Source: Candidatus Kaistia colombiensis
Lineage (GTDB): Bacteria > Pseudomonadota > Alphaproteobacteria > Rhizobiales > Kaistiaceae
Direction of reading: 5' to 3'
NCBI GenBank assembly: GCA_029203105.1
Contig: CP119318.1
Span: forward strand, 882,501 to 946,500
DNA: 64,000 bases
Below the pieces are notes generated by a model. It made no database searches. It had not been told where the DNA came from and was given only the letters and a program-made list of their open reading frames with translations. A program made the translations under genes and the position numbers. Every line of letters begins with the position of its first letter. Position 1 is the stretch's first letter. Below, piece by piece: positions 54,613-63,602 of this stretch.

Positions 54613-55959
54613 TCAGAGACTGCGACCCTTCTGGGCGGAGTTTGCCGCCGCCGTCAGGCCTTCGACCGTCTGCTTCGGCGTCGCCTGGCCGAGCAGCAGC
54701 GCATGCACGACGTCGCCGACCTTGGCCTGGAAGTCCGGATACCAGGGCAGGGTCCGCGCCGGCACGACCTTGGAGCCTGTCTCGAAGGTCTTCGAGATCA
54801 TCGGCAGGTCGAAATATTCCGGGAAGGCGGCGATCACGTCCGGATCCTTGAAGAAACCCGGATAGGGCGCGGCGAGGCCGGCGGCCTTGGCCCACTGGTT
54901 GAAGACCGTGAATTTTCCGGCGGAATCCTTCCAGCCATAGAACTTCATCAGGTCCCAGGCGGCCTCGCGCCGAGCGGGGTCCTCGCCGGCGCCGAGCTGC
55001 AGCACTTCGCCGATCTGGAAGGTGTGGTTGGCGCCGCCGATCGGCCCCTGCATGACATTGGCCGATTCCGGGCCGCCCAGGCTGCGGATCGACGACAGGA
55101 AGTAGTGGTGCAGCACGAAGAAGGCTGCCTCGCCCTGCGCCATCTGGTTGGAAAGCTTGCCAGGGTCGTCGTTCAGCACCGACTTCGGCGCCAGGCCTTC
55201 CTGATACATGGCCTGCCACCACTCGAAGACGCCCTCGGTCTTCGGGTCGTCGGCGAAGACCGGCTTGCCGGCGGTATCGAAGGCGGTGACGCCTTCGTTC
55301 AGCAGATAGGTGTGCAGATATTCCTCGCAGAATTCCTTCACCCAGTAGGCGACATAGGGCGAAGCGACGATGTTCTTGTCCTTGAGCGTCTTCGAGGCGT
55401 CATAGACTTCCTTCAGCGTCTGCGGCGCGGCGGCGATGCCGGCGTCCTTCAGCATGCGCTGGTTGTAGTGCATCATGTGCACGGCGGAGAAATAGGGCGC
55501 GCTGATGATGTCGCCGGCCGCGTTGACATAGGCGGCGCGCGCACTTTCGAACATGTCGGCGACCATGTCGTCGACGCCGGGCAGGCCGTTCAGCTTCGAG
55601 GCCCAACCCTGGTCGATGAACTTCTGCGAATTGTAGGCGAAGTTGTAATAGAGATCGATCACGCCGCCGCCGCGCAGGCGGGTCTGCAGCGCCGGCGAAT
55701 AGCCGAGGTTCGGGATCACGGCGACTTCGACGGTCGCATTGCCCTTGGCCGTCCACTCGCCGACCAGCTTCTTGATCGTGTCGGGCTGGAAGTCCCAGGC
55801 GAGCATGTCGAGCGTGCCGGTGAAGCCGGCGGCTTCGGCGCGACCGGCGAGGCCGGGCGCCACGAGGGCGGCCAGCGCGGTGGCGCCGCCGGCCTTCAGA
55901 AAGGCGCGCCGATCGAGGCCGCCCGCAACCATCTTCCCTGCTGAATCTCTGGTTTTCAT
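54613..55959 (-). CDS. Sugar-type ABC substrate-binding protein
   Basis: A 448-residue periplasmic protein with a twin-arginine leader (LDRRAFLKAGGATALAALVAPGLAGRAEA). It belongs to the extracellular solute-binding protein family 1 (FEWWQAMYQEGLAPKS and the YFDLPMISKTFETGSKVV segments). AAGGGG lies 6-11 bases before ATG 55959. Together with the two permeases it makes a CUT1 importer, but no MalK-like ATPase is found in the operon. Confidence 0.9.
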   Translation of the reverse strand: MKTRDSAGKMVAGGLDRRAFLKAGGATALAALVAPGLAGRAEAAGFTGTLDMLAWDFQPDTIKKLVGEWTAKGNATVEVAVIPNLGYSPALQTRLRGGGVIDLYYNFAYNSQKFIDQGWASKLNGLPGVDDMVADMFESARAAYVNAAGDIISAPYFSAVHMMHYNQRMLKDAGIAAAPQTLKEVYDASKTLKDKNIVASPYVAYWVKEFCEEYLHTYLLNEGVTAFDTAGKPVFADDPKTEGVFEWWQAMYQEGLAPKSVLNDDPGKLSNQMAQGEAAFFVLHHYFLSSIRSLGGPESANVMQGPIGGANHTFQIGEVLQLGAGEDPARREAAWDLMKFYGWKDSAGKFTVFNQWAKAAGLAAPYPGFFKDPDVIAAFPEYFDLPMISKTFETGSKVVPARTLPWYPDFQAKVGDVVHALLLGQATPKQTVEGLTAAANSAQKGRSL

Positions 55960-56413
55960 CGTCAACCCCTTCCCTTGGGTGGTCTTCCGCTGTCTCGCGG
56001 GAGGCGGTTCGGCCTCTGTCCGCTGATCCGGGCCGCAGACGGTTGGCCGTCTGTCGCACGCCGGTCTCATCGTCTCGCCCGAAAGCGGGATCCGACACGG
56101 CTTGCGCCTCGGGTCCCGATCCGGATCGGCCTCGCCGCGGCTCGTCTCCGCCGCCGACGGCCGGGGGCTGCCGGAACCTTTTCGATCCCGTTTCAGCACC
56201 GCGCTTTCGATGTCGGGACGCAGGTTATTTCAGTCGCTATCAAATATCAACGCACAATATTGTCGGTAAAATCATCGTATGATCAGGCGGTTCTCGACCC
56301 GGGCCGTATCCCGGAAAAGGCAGGCGGGAGGCCGTCCAGCGGTGCCGCAGCCGGCACAAATGGTTGGTGAAGATCGGCGGAGGGCGTAGATCTAGGATCG
56401 GTTCCAGATCCGG
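55960..56413. promoter_or_regulatory. Divergent control region with two palindromes
   Basis: No gene is seen in these 454 bases. The stretch from about 56215 to 56290 is AT-rich and holds two perfect palindromes: ACAATATTGT (56254-56263) and ATCAT-CGT-ATGAT (56271-56283). They may bind the operon's regulator. They lie between the leftward catabolic operon and the rightward CYTH-CHAD gene, so either could be controlled. Confidence 0.5.
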
Positions 56414-58090
56414 ATGTCGCGTTCGCGATGGCGGCCGAGGGCGGCCGCGGTGAGGGAGGCGGATTTGCAGAGCGGGCTAGGACGGAGAAGGGCGGCGCCA
56501 GGCGCAGTGCGGTCCCTGTCCTCGTCGGCGGCGGATCCGGCGGCCGACGAGGAGACCGAACTCAAATTGACGTGCAGCGATCCGGCGGGGTTGGCGGCGC
56601 TCGCGGCGGCGCCCGTCCTGGCCACCGCCGGCGGCCGGCGCACCCGGCGGCTGGTTTCGACTTACTACGACACGCCGGCACAGACGCTGTTCCGCGCCGG
56701 CTATACGCTGCGGGTGCGCGAGGATGCCGGCTGCTATGTCGTGACGGTCAAAGCGAAGCGCGGGCCGGGACTGACGCGGTTCGAGCGGGAGGAGAAGCAC
56801 AGCGCCGCGACGGTCGATCGCGCGAGCCTGCAGCGCCTGCTTCCCGCCGATCTCCTCGACGAACTGGATGACGCGCCGCTTCGGCCGGTGTTCGTGACGC
56901 GGATCGAGCGGGAAGAGGTCACGCTGGACTTCGCCGGCGCCTCGATCGAGGTTGCGATGGACCGGGGCCAGGTCATCGCCGGCGAGCGGGCCGAACCGGT
57001 CGTCGAGGTCGAGCTCGAACTGAAGCGAGGCCCCGTCGCGGCGCTCTATCAGCTTGCGCTGGAGCTTTCGGCCCAGGTGGCGTTGATGCCGAGCGCGTGG
57101 ACCAAGTCGGATCGGGGCTTCGCGCTCCTCCTCGGCAGTGCCGGCCTGCCAGGGCCCGAAGCGAATGACGCTTTCCACCTCCGGCGCCGAATGTCGCGCG
57201 ACGCGGCGCTGGCGGCGATCTTCACCGCCGCGCTGGCGCTGGCTGTCGACCATCTGCCGCGAGCGGCCGATCCGCGGGATCCGGAAGGGGTGCACCAGAT
57301 TCGGGTGGCGTTGCGGCGCATCCGCGTGGCGCTTTGGCTGGTGCAACGCGGCGGGTCGTCGGCGAGGGCGGGCGAATTGTCGGCCGAGGCCGGTTGGCTG
57401 GCGAATGAACTCGGCCGCGCCCGCGAGTGGGACGTGCTGGCGACCGAGACGCTGCCCGCCGCCGCCGGCCACGGTCTGGAGAGCGACGGGTTCCGGGAGC
57501 TGGCCGAGCGCGTCGAGCCGCATCGCCGCCAGGCGCATGCGCAGGCGGCCGCCGCCGTCGCGACACCCCGGGCCGGGCACTTCCTTCTGGATCTCGGCCT
57601 TTGGATGAGCCGTCAGGGCTGGCGCGACGGGGCGGCGGCCGAGCGTGGTGGTCCGGACGGCCCGGCCGGCAAGCTGGCCCAGGACGCGCTCGCGGCGGCG
57701 CATCGCAAGGTGCTGCGTCGAGGCCGTGCCTTCGGCCGCCTGGATGCCGAAGGGCGCCACCGGCTGCGGGTCGCGTTGAAGACTCTGCGCTATACCAGCG
57801 ATATGTTCCTGCCGCTTGTGCAGGCCGCCGCTCCGGCACGCCGCCATGCGGCGCGGCTGCGGCGCTTGCAGGAGGATCTCGGCCGGCAGAACGACGCGTG
57901 CCGATCGTCCGATTTGCTGGGCCGGCTCGCCGACACGGCGCTGTCACCGGCGGCGAACCGCGCCCTCGGCGTCCTCCTCGGCATTCAGGACCGCGAGCGG
58001 TCGGATGCGGAGGCCGCGCTGCGGCGCGACTGGTCGGAATTCAAGAAGACGTTCGATACCCGGGGCAAGCGCCGGAAGCGCCGCCGCTAG
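56414..58090 (+). CDS. CYTH-CHAD domain protein
   Basis: A 558-residue protein. The CYTH domain begins at ETELKL (the ExExK motif) near residue 47 and continues to about 250 with the basic/acidic strands that hold triphosphate-metal. The CHAD domain fills the second half (HQIRVALRRIRVALWL; HRLRVALKTLRYTSDMF) with repeated basic HxxRVxxxRxR helices. CYTH domains act on or bind triphosphate-containing compounds, and CHAD domains bind polyphosphate. A polyphosphate-related role is likely. The N-terminal 40 residues are low complexity, so the start may be later. Confidence 0.88.
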   Translation: MSRSRWRPRAAAVREADLQSGLGRRRAAPGAVRSLSSSAADPAADEETELKLTCSDPAGLAALAAAPVLATAGGRRTRRLVSTYYDTPAQTLFRAGYTLRVREDAGCYVVTVKAKRGPGLTRFEREEKHSAATVDRASLQRLLPADLLDELDDAPLRPVFVTRIEREEVTLDFAGASIEVAMDRGQVIAGERAEPVVEVELELKRGPVAALYQLALELSAQVALMPSAWTKSDRGFALLLGSAGLPGPEANDAFHLRRRMSRDAALAAIFTAALALAVDHLPRAADPRDPEGVHQIRVALRRIRVALWLVQRGGSSARAGELSAEAGWLANELGRAREWDVLATETLPAAAGHGLESDGFRELAERVEPHRRQAHAQAAAAVATPRAGHFLLDLGLWMSRQGWRDGAAAERGGPDGPAGKLAQDALAAAHRKVLRRGRAFGRLDAEGRHRLRVALKTLRYTSDMFLPLVQAAAPARRHAARLRRLQEDLGRQNDACRSSDLLGRLADTALSPAANRALGVLLGIQDRERSDAEAALRRDWSEFKKTFDTRGKRRKRRR

Positions 58091-58430
58091 CGCGCTATTG
58101 TCTCGCGCGCTTCGTTTGGCGACGGGCCCAATCCACGCTTGGGCTGTCCCGCCGCGATGCCGATCGGACCCGACATCACGCCGCCGTCCGGATCGCGTCG
58201 CGCCCTTTCCTATCAGGCTCTGGTAGTATTCGAGCAAACTAGCCAGTCTTTGCAGCGACTTGTGCCGAAGATACTGCTCGGTGGCTTGGAAAACCTGTCG
58301 CGGCAGTATTCGGAAAAGCTCGCAACCTTGTTATTGGGATTTGCCAGGACTGCCATCGTATGGTTGTCGCGGGGCCGCGCCGGTCGATTGCCATTGGATC
58401 TTTGTCGAACTTCCTTGATCTGAGGAGTAG
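58091..58430. other. Intergenic region before the sulfatase gene
   Basis: About 340 bases without a gene. A GCCCAA/TTGGGC hairpin at 58127-58145 may end the CYTH-CHAD message. The repeated AGTATTCG (58224 and 58302 areas) could be an operator pair but is short. Confidence 0.35.
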
Positions 58431-60155
58431 ATGATGATGCTGAAGCCTTCACGGTCCGACAGGGCCGCCACACATTGCCGGCGTGCCGGATTCGGCCTTC
58501 TCGCCGCGGGAATGATGGCGGCGTCCGCGCTCGCTGGCGCCAGCCCGGCGCTTGCCCAGGCGCCCGCCGCCAAGCCCAACATTCTGGTGATCATGGGCGA
58601 CGATATCGGCTGGTTCAACATCGGCGCCTATCATCGCGGCATCATGTCCGGCAAGACGCCCAATCTCGACAAGCTGGCGTCCGAGGGCATGATGTTCACC
58701 GACTACTATGCCGAGGCGAGTTGCACCGCCGGCCGCGCCAACTTCATCACCGGCGAATTGCCGATCCGCACGGGCCTCACCACGGTGGGCCAGGCCGGCG
58801 CCGATGTCGGCATGCCGGACCAGGCCGTGACGCTGGCCACCGTCCTCAAGGCGCAGGGCTACGAGACCGGGCAATTCGGCAAGAACCACCTCGGCGATCT
58901 GAACAAGTACCTGCCGACCGTGCACGGCTTCGATGAGTTCTTCGGCTATTTGTACCATCTCGACGCGATGTCGGATCCTTACTGGTATGATTACCCGCAG
59001 GACTGGATCGACAAATATGGTCCGCGCGATCTGGTGCACACCTATGCCACAGACACCGACGATCCGACCGACATGCCGCGCTGGGGCAAGGTCGGCAAGC
59101 AGAAGATCGTCGACGAGGGTCCGCTCGCGCCGTTCCCGAGCATGGAGGGCCGGCAGAACTGGCAAAAGGGCCGCGACGCCAAGTACAATATGGAGACCTT
59201 CGACGACGTGCTCGTCCAGGCCACCAACAACTTCATGGACAAGGCGAAGAAGGACGGCAAGCCGTTCTTCGTCTGGCACAACACGACGCGCATGCACGTG
59301 TTCACCTACATTCCCCCCAAGTATCAGGCGATGATGAACGCGACCTCGAACTTTGGGCTCGAGGAAGCCGGCATGGCCCAGCTTGACGACAGCGTCGGCG
59401 CGCTGCTGCAGCATGTGAAGGACCTTGGCGAGGAGGACAACACCATCGTCATCTTCACCACCGACAATGGCGCCGAAGTCTTCACCTGGCCGGATGGCGG
59501 CATGACGCCGTTCAAGGCCACCAAGGGGACGACGTGGGAAGGTGGTTTCCGGGTGCCGGCGATCATCCGCTGGCCGGGCCAGGTCAAGCCGGGTTCGGTG
59601 GAGAACGGCATTTTCTCCGGTCTCGATTGGCTGCCGACGCTCGCCGCGGCTGCCGGCAATCCCGACATCAAGGACCAGCTGCTGAAGGGAGTCGATCTGG
59701 GTGGCCGGACCTACAAGAACCATCTCGACGGCTATAACCAGCTCGACCTGCTGCAGGGCAAGGGTCCGTCCGCCCGTCACGAGCTGTTCTATTTCGGCGG
59801 CGCCAAGCTTGGCGCCTTGCGGGTTGACGACTTCAAGTTCCAGTTCTTCCAGCAGCCCTATGGCTGGCCCGGCGAAAAGGTGACGACGGACATGCCGACG
59901 ATCGTCAACATCCGGCAGGACCCGTTCGAGCGGACGCCGTCTATCCGCGGCGAGACGATCAACGACATGGCCGGCGGTTATATGAACGACTTCTACGCCC
60001 GCCAGTTCTGGCGCTTCGTCATGGTGCAGAAAGAGGTCGGCGAGCTGGCGAAGACGGCGATCGAGTTCCCGCCGATGCAGGCCCCGGCCTCGTTCAATCT
60101 CGACGCGATCCGGGCCCAGGTCGACGAGGCGATCAAGAACCAGGCCGGCCAGTAG
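58431..60155 (+). CDS. Secreted sulfatase
   Basis: A 574-residue protein with a signal peptide (GLLAAGMMAASALAGASPALAQA). The metal-binding pair is in MGDDIGW (57-58). The formylglycine site is Cys98 in CTAGR, which fits C-x-[P/A]-x-R but not the usual C-x-P-x-R form. DNGAEVFTWPDGG is the second metal region, and WEGGFRVPAIIRWPG is the family C-terminal block. It hydrolyses a sulfate ester in the periplasm; the substrate is unknown. Maturation needs a formylglycine-generating enzyme, not seen here. Start with MMM is supported by GAGGAG upstream. Confidence 0.92.
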   Translation: MMMLKPSRSDRAATHCRRAGFGLLAAGMMAASALAGASPALAQAPAAKPNILVIMGDDIGWFNIGAYHRGIMSGKTPNLDKLASEGMMFTDYYAEASCTAGRANFITGELPIRTGLTTVGQAGADVGMPDQAVTLATVLKAQGYETGQFGKNHLGDLNKYLPTVHGFDEFFGYLYHLDAMSDPYWYDYPQDWIDKYGPRDLVHTYATDTDDPTDMPRWGKVGKQKIVDEGPLAPFPSMEGRQNWQKGRDAKYNMETFDDVLVQATNNFMDKAKKDGKPFFVWHNTTRMHVFTYIPPKYQAMMNATSNFGLEEAGMAQLDDSVGALLQHVKDLGEEDNTIVIFTTDNGAEVFTWPDGGMTPFKATKGTTWEGGFRVPAIIRWPGQVKPGSVENGIFSGLDWLPTLAAAAGNPDIKDQLLKGVDLGGRTYKNHLDGYNQLDLLQGKGPSARHELFYFGGAKLGALRVDDFKFQFFQQPYGWPGEKVTTDMPTIVNIRQDPFERTPSIRGETINDMAGGYMNDFYARQFWRFVMVQKEVGELAKTAIEFPPMQAPASFNLDAIRAQVDEAIKNQAGQ

Positions 60156-60335
60156 CGCATCTGTCCCGACGGGGCGCCTTCGGGCGCTCCGTTGATCGGG
60201 ACGGCGCCGTCGAGGGAGGCGGCGCCGACCGGGTCCGCTTACCGCACGTTTACGACGCTCAAGAATACGCCTTCCCATTGTGGTCGAGACCTGTGATCCT
60301 GCCGCCCAGGAATCGTTTCGCAATTGCAATGGCTT

Positions 60336-61334
60336 ATGTGGCACCCTCCGCCCCCGCCTGCATCCGAGGCCGAGCGTCTCGCCGAACTGCAGAGCTATGA
60401 CATTCTCGACACGCCGCCGGACGAGCGCTTCGACCGCATCACGCGGATCGCCTCGCGCGTCTACGGCGCCGATGTCGCGTTCCTGAGTTTCATCGATGTC
60501 AACCAGCAATGGATGAAATCGAGAAGCTGCGACGCGCTGCATGATCATATCGATCGGGATCGCAGCGTCTGCACGCTGGTGGTTGCTTCCGACAACGAGA
60601 TGGTGATCGAGGACATGCGGACGGCGCCGCAGCTGGAGGGACATCCGGTCGCCGGCAATCTGCCCTGGCGCTTCTATGCCGGCGTGCCGCTGCGCGGCGA
60701 GCAGGGGCACGTCATCGGCTCGCTCTGCGTCATGCGGGCCGAGCCCGGCGCTCCGGAGGCATTCAGCACCGACATCCTGCGCGATCTCGCCGCCATCTCG
60801 AGCCATGAGCTCGTGCTGACCAAGCGCAATGCCGAGCTGCGCCGGCTCAGCAATACGGATGCGCTGACCGGGCTCGCCAACCGCCGCATGTTCGATGACG
60901 AGTTCGAGCGCTCCTGGCGGCGCGCGCGCCGTACCGGCGAGCCGGCTTCGCTGCTGCTGATCGACCTCGACCACTTCAAGCAGGTCAATGACGGGCTCGG
61001 CCATGCCGCCGGCGACGCCGTGCTGGCGGCGTTCGGCGAGATGCTGCCGCACCATGCGCGTCGTTCCGATGATCTGGCGGCGCGGGTCGGTGGCGAGGAG
61101 TTCGCGCTGCTGTTGAGCGGCACCGACCCGAACGGCGCCACGACGCTGGCGCAGCGCCTGCTCGACGACCTCGCGGCGGCGGCGATCCCGCACCCGACGC
61201 GCGGCATCGTTTCGGTCAGCATCGGGCTCGCGACACTCGCAACCGGCGAGGCGGCGGCGGATTGGTACCAACGCGCCGATCGCGGCCTCTATGCGGCGAA
61301 GGCGGCCGGCCGGGCGACGCTGCGCGAGGGCTGA
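60336..61334 (+). CDS. Diguanylate cyclase, GAF plus GGDEF domains (second copy)
   Basis: About 332 residues from ATG 60336 (TTG 60324 would add four). A GAF domain of the type beginning EAERLAELQSYDILDTPPDERFDRIT covers residues 10-165, followed by an intact GGEEF (RVGGEEFALLL). An RSDD I-site precedes GGEEF by five residues. It makes cyclic di-GMP in response to an unknown ligand. It is a different GAF type from the cyclase at 40212. The 3' neighbour is an ArsR remnant on the other strand. Confidence 0.92.
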   Translation: MWHPPPPPASEAERLAELQSYDILDTPPDERFDRITRIASRVYGADVAFLSFIDVNQQWMKSRSCDALHDHIDRDRSVCTLVVASDNEMVIEDMRTAPQLEGHPVAGNLPWRFYAGVPLRGEQGHVIGSLCVMRAEPGAPEAFSTDILRDLAAISSHELVLTKRNAELRRLSNTDALTGLANRRMFDDEFERSWRRARRTGEPASLLLIDLDHFKQVNDGLGHAAGDAVLAAFGEMLPHHARRSDDLAARVGGEEFALLLSGTDPNGATTLAQRLLDDLAAAAIPHPTRGIVSVSIGLATLATGEAAADWYQRADRGLYAAKAAGRATLREG

Positions 61335-61379
61335 CCGGCTGCTCCGGGGCGCGCGAACCGCGTGTCGGCGTGGGTCTGG

Positions 61380-61570
61380 GTGGCGTGATCGCCTGTCTGT
61401 TCCAGATGGCTGAGGTGGAAGGAAGCCTTGGACGAGGACGCGCCGACCGCCTCGCCGATCGCTCCGGCCGCAAGGCCGGCTGGTCCAGCCTTCACCAGCA
61501 GCCGAACCATCTGCAGCCTCGTCTCCTGCGACAATGCCGCGAAGGCATTCAGGGCTCGCGCCTGGTCCAT
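61380..61570 (-). pseudogene. ArsR-type regulator remnant (5' part only)
   Basis: The first about 60 residues (MDQARALNAFAALSQETRLQMVRLL, then AGAIGEAVGASSSKASFHLSHLEQTG) are an ArsR winged-helix DNA-binding domain including the recognition helix. Beyond that the frame runs into sequence with no ArsR character, where the beta-wing and dimer helix should be. The open frame continues to 61289 as nonsense. This is a truncated gene, perhaps cut by a deletion. No arsenic genes are nearby. Confidence 0.65.
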
Positions 61571-62303
61571 TGTCGCCTCAACTTCTCAAGAGATGTTGCA
61601 GCCGCATCCCTACGCGCTCGAACTCTCTGAGAAGGCCGGAGCCTGATCGCAGCGGCATGCGCGTCCGGCGAAGGGGAAGCGGGATCCGAACGGCAATCCG
61701 GACAAATCGACCGGCCCGAGCGACGTTTCCGTGCACCCGCATTGGCAGCCCATCATCCATTTTTATGAACGATACGTCCAAATCATAGGCCTATTCCGAA
61801 CGGCCTGGGCTTCCTATCGTCGTCATACCCACGCGGCTTTCCACGCAACGTCGTCTCCGTCGACGCTGCGTCCCAAGCGTTCCGGTTTATGGCCGCCCAG
61901 GAGCGATGATGAAGATGCACAGGACTATCGCCGACCGTCGACCCATGCGCCCGCAAGCGGTATTTGCCGCCTTCGCGGCCGGATCGTCCAAGGCTCTGTG
62001 CGATGCGCACGACCTCCCTGTCTCCTTCGCCGACCGCATGTCGCCTGCCTGCTCCGGCAGCGTCCCGATTGCGCTGGAATGGAGCCCGGCCCAGGCGCCT
62101 GACGGTGCCCCGGATCTTCGCGACGACGCCAATTCGAGGGCATGACGCCCTGATCGGCGCCGGCGACGCAGCCTGAGGCGCGGTCGCCCGAGCGCTTGGT
62201 CGCGCCGCCGCCCACGCCCGCCGAGCGCAGCGAACCTGCCGTGCCGACAGGGGCCAACCTCAACAAGAAAAACGACAATCCGCTCTGATACTGGAGGAAA
62301 CAC
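61571..62303. other. Long low-coding region before the Rieske oxygenase
   Basis: About 730 bases. Short frames are present but none resembles a known protein. One frame (61906-62145, 79 residues) has a good ribosome site (AGGAGCG before ATG ATG) but an uninformative protein. The region follows the ArsR remnant and may be decayed DNA. An AT-richer stretch near 61750-61800 could hold a promoter. Confidence 0.4.
61906..62145 (+). CDS. Possible small protein
   Basis: A 79-residue frame starting ATG ATG with AGGAGCG directly upstream (the second ATG gives better spacing). The protein (MMKMHRTIADRRPMRPQ, then AVFAAFAAGSS) matches nothing I recognise and has no clear fold. Codon use looks poorer than the neighbours. 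It is listed only because of the ribosome site. Confidence 0.22.
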   Translation: MMKMHRTIADRRPMRPQAVFAAFAAGSSKALCDAHDLPVSFADRMSPACSGSVPIALEWSPAQAPDGAPDLRDDANSRA

Positions 62304-63551
62304 GTGACTCAGTGCCCGTCTGGCTCGAACAAGAAGGACCGCAAGGTCGTTTCGGATCGCATCCTCGACGTCGTCAAGACGATCGAGGACGGCTGCAAGA
62401 ACATGGAGAGCGGCTTCAACCTGCCGCGTGAATGCTACGTCGACCCCGAATTCTACGAATTCGAGCAAGAAGCGGTGTTCATGCGCAGCTGGCTCTGCCT
62501 TGGCCGCACCGACGAGATCGCCAAGCCGGGTGACTTTGTCCGCGTCGACATGGGCGATGAGCCGCTCGTCATGGTTCGCGATGCGAATATGGAAATCCGC
62601 GTCTTCACGCCGATCTGCGCCCATCGCGGCCATATCCTCTGCGAAGGATCCGGCAATGCCGGCCGCCTGTTCCGCTGCCCGTTCCATGCCTGGGCCTATG
62701 GCCTCGACGGCCACCTGATCGCCGCACCGTCGATGAACGACACGATCGGCCTGAAGGAACTCAAGACCGAGGCGCATCTGCCGTCGCACAAGGTCGAGAT
62801 CTGGAACGGCTTCGTGTTCACCAACCTCGATCCGAACGCCAAGCCGCTCACCCCGACGCTGCACAAGCTGGAGAAGGCACTGGCTCCCTACAATATCGCC
62901 GAAATGGTCTCGATGCCCGTCGCCGAGATCAAGGGCTGCGAATGGAACTGGAAGCCGCAGCTCGAGAACGGCATCGAGCCGTATCACAGCGCCTATCTGC
63001 ACGGCATGCTGCACGACTTCGCGCATGTCCGCCTGACCAGCTTCGTCGAGTTCGACGAGGATGACGGCGCGGTCTACCACCCGACCGGCTTCTATTATCC
63101 GGATGCTGGCTTCAATCCGACCGGCAAGGCGCTGCTGCCGATCATCGAGACGCTGGGCGAGAAAGAGCGCAACGAGGTCATTTTCGCCTCGATCCCGCCG
63201 AATCTCGGCTTTGGCGCCGTGCCCGAGGGCCTGTTCTACTACCTCGTCCTGCCGGCCGGTCCCGGCAAGCTCAACCTGCGCATCGGCCACCTCTATCCGG
63301 AGGCGAGCACCAGGCATCCGCTGTTCGAGCACCTCTACAAGATCGCCCAGGACGGCCTCGTGCTCTTCCACAACCAGGATGCGAGCTCGACGGAATCGGT
63401 CCAGCGCGGCAACCGTTCGCGCTTCCGCAAACCGGGTCGCTATTCGTTCCAGGAAGAGTCGCTGCTGCAGTTCTACCAGTGGCTGTCGAAGCGCTACCGC
63501 GACTACGCCAACGAGGTGCGGGCCGAGGCGCATCAGGAAGCAGCCGAGTAG
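62304..63551 (+). CDS. Rieske non-heme iron oxygenase, alpha subunit
   Basis: A 415-residue oxygenase. The Rieske [2Fe-2S] site is C105-x-H107...C125-x2-H128 (CAHRGH and CPFHAW). The mononuclear-iron site is in NGIEPYHSAYLH, with His228 and His233, and a bridging Glu225 where many ring-hydroxylating enzymes have Asp. Glu at this place is known in some amine-acting relatives such as carnitine or betaine oxygenases, so an aromatic substrate should not be assumed. The start is GTG 62304 with GGAGG 6-10 bases upstream. The ferredoxin gene follows 51 bases later; no reductase is in view. Confidence 0.92.
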   Translation: MTQCPSGSNKKDRKVVSDRILDVVKTIEDGCKNMESGFNLPRECYVDPEFYEFEQEAVFMRSWLCLGRTDEIAKPGDFVRVDMGDEPLVMVRDANMEIRVFTPICAHRGHILCEGSGNAGRLFRCPFHAWAYGLDGHLIAAPSMNDTIGLKELKTEAHLPSHKVEIWNGFVFTNLDPNAKPLTPTLHKLEKALAPYNIAEMVSMPVAEIKGCEWNWKPQLENGIEPYHSAYLHGMLHDFAHVRLTSFVEFDEDDGAVYHPTGFYYPDAGFNPTGKALLPIIETLGEKERNEVIFASIPPNLGFGAVPEGLFYYLVLPAGPGKLNLRIGHLYPEASTRHPLFEHLYKIAQDGLVLFHNQDASSTESVQRGNRSRFRKPGRYSFQEESLLQFYQWLSKRYRDYANEVRAEAHQEAAE

Positions 63552-63602
63552 TTTCTGCGTGCTCACCCTCTCTGACCATCCAAGAAAATTGCGGAGGAAT
63601 AC

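Noticed and set aside
61216..61570. Functional ArsR regulator
   Set aside because: The second half of the winged-helix domain is missing in every frame, so it is treated as a remnant.
61731..62102. A 123-codon frame before the Rieske oxygenase
   Set aside because: No ribosome site and a composition dominated by Arg, His and Pro, as expected from out-of-frame GC-rich DNA.
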